This document shows positions 30,777 through 42,700 of a stretch of DNA of 64,000 bases, piece after piece. The translations under genes were made by a program, and so were the position numbers. This stretch comes from Branchiostoma floridae (lineage: Eukaryota; Chordata; Leptocardii; Amphioxiformes; Branchiostomatidae): NCBI RefSeq assembly GCF_000003815.2, contig NC_049986.1:18347049-18411048 (forward strand), read 5' to 3'. Below the pieces are notes generated by a model. That model was given only the letters and a program-made list of their open reading frames with translations. It was not told where the DNA came from and made no database searches. Position 1 is the stretch's first letter; each line of letters opens with the position of its first letter.

Positions 30777-33700
30777 CTGTGGGAGGTGTCATTGATGAAG
30801 GTTAGATATCCAGGTAATAAATAGGCAAGGTAAGGACCGGTTCACACTTACATACTTGAGTATATTCACATCTGTGTGAGTTTTGTATTGGTATCATTTT
30901 GGCTAGATAATCAGGCTGCACAACAGTGGTCAACAGAAAAAAAAAGTTTTCTCCATAAACTTTACCTAAGCCAAAAGATGTCAATACATAACCTGCAGTT
31001 ACTTATTACAAGCTACTGGATAGAAGTTGGAAATAGACTGTTCAAACAGCATCCCGTGCCTCAATATGATATACAGTAAAAGACACCAAACTACACAAGA
31101 CGTTAAGTGAATAGTCGTGGGCATTATATGTGTATATTTCTATGTATATATTTCTATTTTTCGTTTCCAGAAACAGCCTGGCCAGGTCCTGGTTTAGAAA
31201 TGTGATGATAGCCCCTCACTGTGCCCATCTTACTATAAATATATGACTTTTGACAATTTTACCGATCCTTACCGAACTTAAGGCTAATTTTCGTACCTTT
31301 TAATGGCCATAACTCACTAACGGTACGCACGATTTAGTTAAAATAAAACCATTCGGTTTCTTTCATCAAGACCAATGACATCAAGTTCAAAACGATATAA
31401 AGGGTTTGAATTTTTTGTGTTATATACATTTCTATTTTTAGTTTCCACAAACAGCCTGACTGTACCCACCTCACTGTACGCCAGGTGCTCGGCCAGGCGG
31501 CGATCCCGTTCTTCCTGGTCCAGTCTCTCCCGCTCCTGGGCCAGGCGCTGCTTGCGCTCGGCCTCGCGTCGGAGCTGGTACTCGATCTCCGACAGTTCCT
31601 CCGCCTTCTGCGCCTCCAGGGCCACACGGTAGTCGTTCGCTTCCTGAAAAGTCAGACAGAAATTCACTTTCTTTGTATTGCATAGACAGTACTAGTACTA
31701 GGGGTGGGCAGTTTTCCATGTTGACCAGCCTCCAGGGCCACACCGTAGTCGTTCGCTTCCTGCAATGTCCGGCAGAAATTCAGTTTCGGCAATGAAGATT
31801 AGACATCCAGATAAGATATGCCAAAAAGCAGATACTCAAGCAACAGTGTCACTGACAAAAACAACAGATCTTGTTTGAAATGTCTGACTGTTTCCAAAAT
31901 CATATCCAGTGACTCGAGTAACTGTTTTTTGTTGAGAAATCCAGTTTGTTTGTATTGCATACCCAGTAATAGGGGTGGGCATTTTTTCTGGTTGGACCAG
32001 TCTGAAAATGGACCTGAAAAAAATCAGTTGACCGGATCTTGGACCGATTAGTAATTAACAGATAATATCAGCAGGCGTTAACATGTTTTGGTGCTTACCG
32101 GTTTAAGAAAATAACAAGAGCGAAGTAGAGTAGGGTTCATATTCATGTCTACGAAGTTTCTATGGTCAAATTTTGCGTTTAAGCTGCATATCTGGGCAGA
32201 TTTATTTGATCTATTCACCCTGGGATGATTCCTACTAAGTGTGGGTCCTGGTTATATTTCCTGGCACATTTTCAAATCTCTCAAAAACAATTTCTTTCCA
32301 AAACACTCCAGTGGATAGAAATAGATCAGTAAAGAACAAGAAAAGGAAAAAAATGGCATAAGTTGAACTGACCAGGTCGTCTTGAACAGCATGTCTGTTC
32401 CTGTCGGTAGAATCGGAGCCCGGCTTGGACCGGTGACCGTTCTCAAACTCCTGAAGCTGGCGAGCGATCTCGAAGTCGCTGGCGGTGTCGTCCTGACTTC
32501 TGGGCAGGGTCTTCCACTGGGAGAGATAGGACAACAAATATCCATGAAAACATGTAGTTTCATCAGGTTGGTATGTCACTGAATTTAGAGACTTTTTTTA
32601 CACAACCACTGCTTTATTCTCACCGACAATTCGGTGACTGTCTGTCACCTCCTTCAGGGCAATTCTGACTGGTTCACATTGTACTGCAGGACAGGTGTTG
32701 CTGCTCACAGTTCAGATGCGGTCACAAAACATATTTACATATGTACAGACAGCCTTTGTGACCACATTTGAACATTACATTAAATCTGTGTTTGAAATTT
32801 GCACTGTCTATGTCCAAATCTCCATTCCTCTCTAAGTGGGGAAGTGTACATGGCAGAGAACTAAGAACAAAGGACAACTATACACAGTTCAGATGCAGAA
32901 CGTCAACAAATATTCAGACTTCGTGACTAAAGATACTGTAAATGCAGAAATGTTTGAGGTTTTTCGCGGTGGCTACATTTTCCATGATACATGTAGCTTT
33001 TCTATTACAGTCTATGGTGCTACTGCGAAGTTAAAACCGCCACAAAAACTCAATTTTCCCGCTAACGCTAAATTGAATCCCCGTGAATTTAAATGCATTT
33101 ACAGTACTTTATACTTCCTTCAATAGGAAAAATTAAGAGACCAACAACACTGGCCAGGTGATAGTAGAGCTGGTCACTAGTAGAAGATTGGCTAACAACG
33201 AACAAATTTTCAGCAAAGCATTCAAGTGACTACTGTGGATTTGTTCATGACGTATAATTTGCAAAAAAAATTAATGCTGTAAGTTAGTAAATGTTGTAGT
33301 ATGGATAACATCAGCAATTTCTGGGATACTGAGACTTTGGTAAGTAAATTAGTGACAACAATTCAGACTAATATGTTATCCACCTGTTTGTCTTCTCAGT
33401 ACCAAACTTTCAGGGTCTCTGAAAATCTAACTTGTTCTAGGAACTAAATGTTTAAGGTAGCAGCAGGTGCATGTAAAAAAAGTCTGTGATTTATTTGTTA
33501 TCAGTAATGGTAAGTTAACATTATGGTCGTTACCGTGAAAACCCTGAATATAAAGGGACATTGAAAAAATCAGGAATTACAGTATATGTTATCCACCTGT
33601 TTGTCTTTCATTCCCACCCTCTGCAGCTCTCTCTCCTTCTCGCGAATGCCAAGTTCGATCCGCTGGAGCTCGTACGCCAGCCGCTGGTCGTCGTTCAGCT

Positions 33701-36700
33701 GTTTGTCGGACACGCTGCTCTTCAGCCAGGCCAGCGCGTCCTGCTCACGTTTCAGCAGCATGGCGTTCTTAGCCTCCTGTAACAGGCACAAGATTTAAGT
33801 TAGGGATGTGTCCATGTCTCTTTTGGACCTGCTGTTCTAAAAACAATAAGAAACTGGATGCCCTAAAGATGCCCATACCCTGGGGAGCACATCCTCTGAC
33901 AAGCATAAAGTTCTGATTGACCAGGAATGCTACTAGTCTTCAACTGTCTTAAGAAAGGTTGCACCATCCACATTTCAGGTTGCCCCATTTCCAAGTTACT
34001 ACTTATCCATTATCTTTTCTTCCAGTTACAAGTATGTTTTATCTCATCAAGTAATGAACACAAAAGCTTATGCACATAGTGGGGGAAAAGCAGTGTTCCA
34101 ACTGCAAAATTTCAGGTTGCGCACTGTACTATCTGGGTTTAAAATTAAGTTGCACCAAGCAAAATGTGGTTAAGTTTGCAACTGAGTATTTCAAGCATTT
34201 GAAAAATCAGGAACAGAGGATGGGCTAACAACTCCTCCCTATAAAAATCTGTTACTGAAACAGCATGGAAACTTGTTGCCCTATGTGCCACTAGGTACTA
34301 CAAGTCTAACAACAACAATGACAACAACAACAACACAAAACCCCTGACCTGGATCTGCTGTTGCTGCTGGTGGGAGTTGATCTGGTTGTTGATCTGTCGG
34401 AGCTCCAGCTTCAGCTGCTCTCGCTCTACCGTGGACGTGCCCGAGGCACGCGACGTCACCACCGGAGCGCTTGGGAGATTATTTATTCTGCAGGGTAAAG
34501 AATTATGCCTCATTCTCCGATGAAAACCAATTCTGCATTTGCTTAAGTTGCTTACATAGGTATAGTTACATGACATGCGCCAGCTCAGGATAGTTTTTCC
34601 ACTGATGGAAAAGTTGCCACACACACAAACACCCGTAAGTAAACAATAAAAACTACGTAACCATACATACACAATAATCCAACAAAGTCACGAATTTGTG
34701 TCATCCTCATGTATGCAGCTATGATATAAGAAAATATGTTTTACAATCTGCTGTCTTGAAATGTTATTCAGGGCTCGAAGATCATTTTTGGGATTAGGTG
34801 CACTGGTGCACCCAGGTTAAAAAAATGGGTGCACCAAAAAATTTTTGGGTGCACCACTTAAATTTACGTAATGATATAATAATAAAACTTAGTTACAAGC
34901 CATCAAATTCTTAAACAAGTACCATAACAGACATTTTTATTATCTTTCTAACACTCAGATGTCAAGAATATGATGTATACTAGTATTTTGATATTTTTAC
35001 ATATATAAACATAAGAAAATATTTGGGTGTACCCTGTGCACCCACAGAAAATAATTGGGTGCACAGCTCCAATTTTGGGTGCACCTGGGTGGACAGACCC
35101 CAGTATTTCGAGCCCTGTTATTCAAACAGTAGCAATCTGTGTGCCAAACATGATTATATAGCTCTGTTCAAATAACTCGTCTTAAAGCAAATTAGTACAT
35201 ACGAATTGTGTCTGCTACATGTATGTCCTGCCCAGGGCTGTCTCCAGCTTTAAATTTTTTTTCCGTCCCACTCATTGTTTGAGAGCCCATGTTGTTGATT
35301 TTCTTGGTTAAATATGTCTGTTTAAGCTTATGAAAGTACATTTCCAACAGCTTTGTTTGGAATAGATGGGGTAAAATTATTTTCTGTTCCAATTCAACAA
35401 GCAAATTTCTGTCCCAGGACGGAAGGACGGATGGGTCCTGAAGACAGCCCTGGTCCCTTCCCCGATTCAGACTGAGCTGGGACACCTTCACCCAACAAGC
35501 ACCAGTTCTCTGAGTTTCCCTTTCTTCAAACCAGGTAAGGATGGTGACCAGGCAAGCTTGCAATCATCTTGAAAACTCCAATTCAATACATCTGTACTCC
35601 ACTTAAGCATTGTACAACATGGTCAGGTAAAAAACATAAAAGTCAAAATAAAAGCTAGCATTGCGTTGCTGGCTGTTAGTAGCAACAACACTGAGGTCAG
35701 CTGCCTACAAATGTGGCAACGAGATTTGACAACATTCACTTCACGTCAGAGCAATCAAGCAAAATAATGTTAATGCCAGCCAATCAAAGCAACTTAAAAC
35801 TAAGCCACAGAATAGCGCTTAACCAGTTTCTCTATCCGTGTGTTCAGCATTTGATTTAATGCATCTGAGAAAAAACAAAACACAATAGGGAATTTTTCAA
35901 TTAGGCTATGTCAATCAACTACGAAGGGATTCTTACTACCAGTAAGAAAGCGTTTGACGTTTTGTCAACGTTCAAAACCTGTCCATTTCTGCAGAGGACC
36001 TGGGACAGCCTTGGCAAGGGTTTTACCTGGACTACCATCCCTTCCTGGGGCCATGCAAGAGGGAGGAGGGAGAAGTGAACTAACCTAGTGTTTTGGGACG
36101 GATCCTCTCTGAAACATACACAAGGCCGAGACAGGTCAACAGGTTGATTGATTCACACACAGCAAGTGTCAAATCAAAAGGCAAACCAGGACTGGTGACG
36201 AAACAAACCGGCAAAGACACGAGGAAGGAAAGCTCGACTTCGCAAGACTGGCCTTACCTGTCGGTGATGTTCCACACGCCGCGGTACATGCTAACCGCCG
36301 GCTTCTTGGCGTATCTGCTATCCTGATCCTCCGGGTCGGTGGGGCTGTGGACTCGCTCGTGCGTGGACTGGATCAGGTTCTCCGTGGACTTGACGGACAC
36401 AGTGCTGGTGTTCCCCGCGATGGCGTTGGATTGGTATGGTCCGGTGTTCCGTATCATGGCCCTAATTCAAATACACATTTTGTTGTATATTAAATAAGTA
36501 CACAGTTGATTTATTTCATTTTACTTGACGTATGTCCATCACTGATTTTCAGTTCACCCTATGTTTGCTTTTTTTTTAGTTCAAAGTTTGTTTGTTTGTG
36601 CCTTTATTTATACTCGAAAATACTTCATTCGGCCATCTGGGCCGCTTTTTGTGGAGGTTGAGCTTGAAGAAGTATCAGGGGTCAAATAATAATGTTAATA

Positions 36701-39700
36701 CAAAAATTCTATCGATAATACAGAGAATAGAGGCATGCTAAATAAATAATAATAATGAAAACAAATAATATTCATTAGCTCGTTAATTCCACACTCGTTC
36801 GTCTATCGCTTCGGTGTTGCTAGTTTTTTGAAAGTTGAGGTTGCAGCTCTAGCGTCCGGTACGAGTTATGATTTGTTGTATATTTCTGTTGTTATATTTC
36901 TATATATTTTAATATGGACTCAAGGAAGACTAGTGATTTATTACTAGCAAAGTTGGACAAGTCCACTAGCCCTATTGTCCAGGGCAAGAGAAAGTGCTGA
37001 TCGGGCAAGTGCATGACCTACCCCACTTGCCGATTGAGCAAGTAACATTTTTCCATTGAGTGAGATTTTGACATACTTGTTTCTATTAACAGTCATGACA
37101 TCAAGCAATGGTCAACAGAGAAACATAGAGGCAATGATGATAATTCCATTGCTGAAAGTGAAAATGCATATGGAAGTGACATTTGAATTTGGGGCAAGTG
37201 AAAAATTGGTTTGGGTAAGTAAATTTTTTATGTATTTGCCCAATTGAGTGAATTTTAGAAAACTTGTCCAACCCTGACTAATAGAGATCTCAATAAACCA
37301 AACCCACCTGGCTGTGCGTGAGATGGGGCCGTACTTGGACACCATGGGGGTGCTGGAGAGGGGGATGAGTCCACTCTACTATATACTCCAATCCAAACCA
37401 AACCAAACCAAACCAACCTGGCAGTGCGGGAGATGGGGCCGTACTTGGACACCATGGGGGTGCTGGAGTAGGGGATGAGTCCACTCTACTATATACTCCA
37501 ATCCAAACCAAACCAAACCAAACCAACCTGGCAGTGCGGGAGATGGGGCCGTACTTGGACACCATGGGGGTGCTGGAGAAGGGGATGAGTCCACTCTACT
37601 ATATACTCCAATCCAAACCAAACCAACCTGGCAGTGCGGGAGATGGGGCCGTACTTGGACACCATGGGGGTGCTGGAGAAGGGGATGAGTCCACTCTACT
37701 ATATACTCCAATACAAACCAAACCAAACCAAACCAACCTGGCTGTGCGTGAGATGGGGCCGTACTTGGACACCATGGGGGTGCTGGAGAAGGGGATGAGG
37801 TCGTCCTCCAGCTCCTTGGCGCGCTCGAGCGTGCGGCGCTGCACCTCCTGACGGATGAGGTACCCCGGCTGGTCCTGCCCACGCAGGTAGTTCAGGTCCT
37901 CCCGTACCAGGACCTAAACATTTCAAAATAAATAGATAGCTAAATAAATATCTGCCATTAAGCCATTAAGTACCCAATTTTTGTTTGAGTACCTCCTCGA
38001 ACACAGATCCCCCGTTTTGCGTCCCTTCTGAAAGGCGAATTCTTGGTCAGGCTACAGCATCTTCGTGAATTCTCGGTCGGGCTACAGCACCCACTCTTCC
38101 TTGGTGGTCCCCATCCAAGTACTTGCCAGACTGCACGTTGCCTAACTTCCGAGATTGAGGGGATTGGGTGTAGTAAGAAGTAATATGAAGTATATAAAAT
38201 AGTAATCACATGATATAATGATATACATGAGTTAAAATGATATATAATCTGACATTTACATGCTGCTGTTAAGTGTTAACAGCTGGTCCTACCCACCCAG
38301 GTAGTTCAGGTCCTCCCATACCAGGACCTAAACATTTTTAAAATCAAGTTTAAAATCAACTGCACAACGATTGGAAGTCAGGTACAATGTATGGCAAATA
38401 ACGTATATGACTAACAACTATTAACTATCTACACTAGTGTACTAATAAAAACATTGAATACAGAATATGGTGGCACAATGCATTTTACATTGCTATGACA
38501 TGATTTCTCTTCTGTACAGCATTATATATGTTCACCTAGGTGGACAGATATGGATTCAAGACACGATAGAAGGATATTGAATATTTCTCTACTTGTTTTA
38601 GGTAATGTTGTTCTGTTGTTACATATGATCAATAACCTCTGACTTCCTTGATTCATTATAAAATTTTTTTTTTTTTCGCCTTGCCCGTCCCATTTTTTTC
38701 TGAAAAAATCCGAGGAGCAACAAATAAATTTGGTGTGGTCTAAACAAACAAAAAATAAGGACCTGTGCCAGCGCCTCGTCCGAGAGGCGGCGGATCTCCG
38801 TCACGAGCGAGCTCTCTGTCGGGTAGTTCCTGCTGAAAGACGACTGCGAGCTGGACACCACGGTCGTCGAGGAGGAGGAGGGAGTGGCCGTGTGCGGCAT
38901 GACGTCCTTCGTCTGGATCAGGGTCCCGCTCGACCACGGGCTGTACTCCTTCGCCTGCTCTGTGCTGTCCGACTGCACCTGTCAAGAATTGCCAATAACA
39001 AAGAGTAAGAACATGAGACACGAACTCTCCTTTGTTCCTAGAGCAATCAAATACTGTAAATGCATTTAAGTTTGCGGGGATTTAATTTCGCGGTAGCGGG
39101 AAAAGGACTTTTCGTGGTGGTTTTAAGTTAGCGGTAGCACCATGCATTGTAGTCTCTTACTGCCATAAAAAAATATTCGTGGTGATTTTGAATTTGCGGT
39201 AAAGCAGCTCTGTCACGCTGACGATATCTGTGGCTATAGTATTCTGTTGTCACTAGTATTGCGCATGTGCAGAAAAATACATGCAGTTAATTTTTTTCTT
39301 GTAAATTCTATGTGCATTATTGCTTACCGACATAAGTTATATCCATTTTGTCTCTCCGTCATTGCTATATTTAAATCAGTGTTTAGCCTTTAAACAAAAT
39401 GTGATTATGCATGTTTGTAAATTTCGTAATAACTTTTACTTAGGATTTTATGGAATGTAATCTATTGGCACATTTCATGTGGCATTTACAATGTTATTAT
39501 TGTTGGTCACTGCATGCGGAAAAGAAGTCAAACCCATCAAATAGCTTAAGTAGAAATAGATTTAGATCAGTCATTATTTCCTTTTGATTTATCTATGAGT
39601 ATCAATTTCCTTCTTTGTCAAGCATGATTATGTATACCACTACTGCTTTACTTTGTATGCAATTAGCCCTCGGGCATGAATTTGCAATATAAAGATTATC

Positions 39701-42700
39701 ATTATTACCTCGCCATCCTTTTCCGTCTCGTCAGCGTAGTCTGGCTTCCGCGGGAAAAAGGGAGTGGCTTTGGAGTTGAGGGTGGAGGGGGGCGTGTGTG
39801 CAGGGGAGCTGTAAGGGGAGGGGGAGGGGGAGCGCGCCACGGGCATGCAGTGTGCAGGGTGGTTCAGCTGGGCCAGGAGTTCGTCCCTTCTACGCTGTAG
39901 GTCCTTCAGACTTTGGCTTTGTAGGCTCTGTGGTGCAAACAGGGAAACAGAGTCAATTCTGCAACAAATTAGCATTTTGTATGTTGTGATAAATAAAGCC
40001 TCTCACTCAAAGCATGTAGCAGTTAATTATAATAGGTCCTCCAGGCTTTTGTTTTGTAGGTTCTGTGGGGGCAAAACAGGGAAACAGAGTCAATCCTCCA
40101 ACAAGTTAACATTTTGTATGATGTGATAAATAAAGCCTCTCAAAGCCTCTCTCTTAAAACATGTAGCAGTTAGTTATAGTAGGTCCTTCAGACTTTGGCT
40201 TTGTAGGCTCTGTGGGGCAGACAGGGAAAAACAGAGTTAATCCTCCAACAAGTTAGCATTTTGTATAATGTGCATGTAGCAGTTAGTTATAGTAGGTCCT
40301 CCAGGCTTTTGTTTTGTAGGTTCTGCGGGGTTAACAGGGAAAACAGAGTCAATCTTGCAACAATCCCCTGCTCTTTAACTCAAAAGTTAATCTATGTTGG
40401 TAGAAGTAATTTTTAAGTTGGCAGAACTGTTGTTTTTTTCCAATTTTTTTTAGTTCGCTCTCGTTCCAGAAGTTAGCATTTCGTATGGTGTAGCAGTTAG
40501 TTAAAGTTTAAGTCCTTTCTGCTCCAAATGGTGCATCGGGCAGTGCCCATCTCAGGAGCAGGAGCAGGAGCAGGAGCCTAGTCTACTGGTAGTGTTGTGT
40601 ATTCTTTTCTAACTGCTGAGTGCTTAGGCCTAGGAAAAAAAATGTTGTGTTTCCTGTTTCAGTCGTGAAAAAATTAGGGTCGGTAGGTAGGGATTATCTT
40701 TTTTTTCTTGTATTTTTTTTAGGCTGGCCAAAATTCTAGTGATACATATTTACAATACAGTTGAACAAAGTAAACTGAAATGTATGATGACACTTGTCTT
40801 TCAATGTCAAACTTTAATTTTGTGCATGATAGATACATTTATCCTTCATTAGATAGAACAAGCAGTGTTTTACTTTAATAGGAAGCAGGCTAAACAAAAA
40901 TTCTAACTGGAAGCTATACTTAGTGACTCCACTGCCCACCCAAAAAAAAAGTCTAGGGTCGGCAGGTTTTTTTAGGGTAGGTAGGGAAACAGGAAACACA
41001 ACATTTTTTTTCCTAGGCCCTACCAGAGAAAACACCGTGACAGTACTGTTTTTAAAGCCTTTCATATGACTTAGCCGGGGATGGAACTCATAACATACAA
41101 AGGCGAACAATCTACTTACTTGGCCATTGCTTGACTTGATATATATGTAGCAATAGCCTGGATAAATCAAGATTGTAACAGCTGTCCTACATTTTTTTCT
41201 TGTTGAAAAAATCTAAAACTGATGAAATTTTAATCTTACCATTGGCTGTGACATGCTCCCCTGGTAAGGCCCTTGGTACTGGTGCACCATGCCGTCGTAG
41301 TCAGCATATCCGCTTCTGGTGGAGACTCTGACAGGCATGTCGTCCCGAAGGGAGTACCGCGGCCAGGCCCCCCTATCCATGGGCGGGGCGTACTGCTGTG
41401 GCGGGTACTGGTTGGCTGGCGGCGGCGGCGGGTAGATACCGTTTCCGTAGCTGTCCTGTACGTACGGTCGATGGGGGAACGGCGGCGGCGGCGCGGGGTC
41501 CTGGGGACGATACGACGCTGGCGGGGGATACTGCGCTGGATACGGAGGGGTCATGGGAGGTGGCGGTGGTTGTTGCGGCATGTACTGCGGGTGTTGTGGA
41601 GGGTAGTAACCGCCTGAAATAGACAAAGGGAGAAAACGAGAGCGCAGTTAGTACCTCTGTTGTTCACTTTCACGGCAATCCATTTGCTTTCTTTGGATGT
41701 GAGAGCACCCGATCCAAAGAGGATTCTTGGTCTCATTTCACTTCAAACACTTTCCTATGGAAAGAAGTGTCACATGTCACGTCACAACCATACTTACCAA
41801 AAATATATATACGGCTAGTAAATAAACTACCCTCTCATCACTCAACTTTCACACAGCTGGAAAAGGAAGATATTTTTAAGTAGTACCATACCACAAAACA
41901 CGGCGGTGTTACGCAAGGATTAAGTGTAACAAAAACATGGTACCTACCTGATTACCTAATAAAGCTTACGTCTCACATGCTGTACATGGTCTCATCATCA
42001 CCATCTGGTGCTACACCTTAAAATTGATTGGTACAAGAAGAAGTGGTACGGTATGGTACGAGTAGGTAAGCAGCGCACGGTAACTTACTGACAACCCTTG
42101 GATAACCTGCCTCCACGGGCACCATCTGCACTTGCACTGTTTCCACCATGTAAGTCGGACCTTCTGCAAAACAACCCCATAGTCAACATGCTGGAACCAC
42201 GACACATACACAGCGGGTACGTCCCCTTTCCTGTCCTGAGTGCCTCACTTCTCTATACATACAATCAGGGCTCTAGCCAGCGTCCGTTTTTCCGTCAATT
42301 GACGGAAATTTGCTGCGTGTGACAGAAAAATTTTTAAACCAATCCTTGACGGACAAAATTCCTTGGTGGAAGGTACAGGCGGCTTGGGGACGCCGTCCAC
42401 GGCCGTAAAAGCCACACACTGTTTGTTTTGCTATTGTGTCGGTGCCCTTTCGCATACGATAATCTCATTAAAACCCGTTTTTCAAGGTCTCAGTTCAGTC
42501 TCCCTAACTCATGGAATAGTGTTTACGCGACAATGGGAATTGGCTGACGGAAAAAAATTTCGAGCTGGCTAGAGCCCTGCATACAATAATGTACTACGCT
42601 GTTTTTCCTGACAACTTGGTTCATTGGTTGATCTCATCCAAGTAGCTGTCTTACATGTGTATCTGCAGGGCTTTGGGACCAAATCTAGCTTATACATACA

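Noticed and set aside
30541-30792. ATG-led 83-codon minus frame as the Roquin C-terminus
   Set aside because: It is out of phase with exon 18; the phase-correct frame is also open, to TAG at 30555.
38619-38762. Extension of Roquin exon 11 past the GTCCTT donor
   Set aside because: The extension runs into a T/A-rich repeat that also occurs near 9.4 kb, and exon 12 continues in phase from the donor.
41273-41622. 114- and 74-codon plus-strand Arg/Gly-rich frames
   Set aside because: Antisense shadows of the GC-rich, proline-coding Roquin exon 9.
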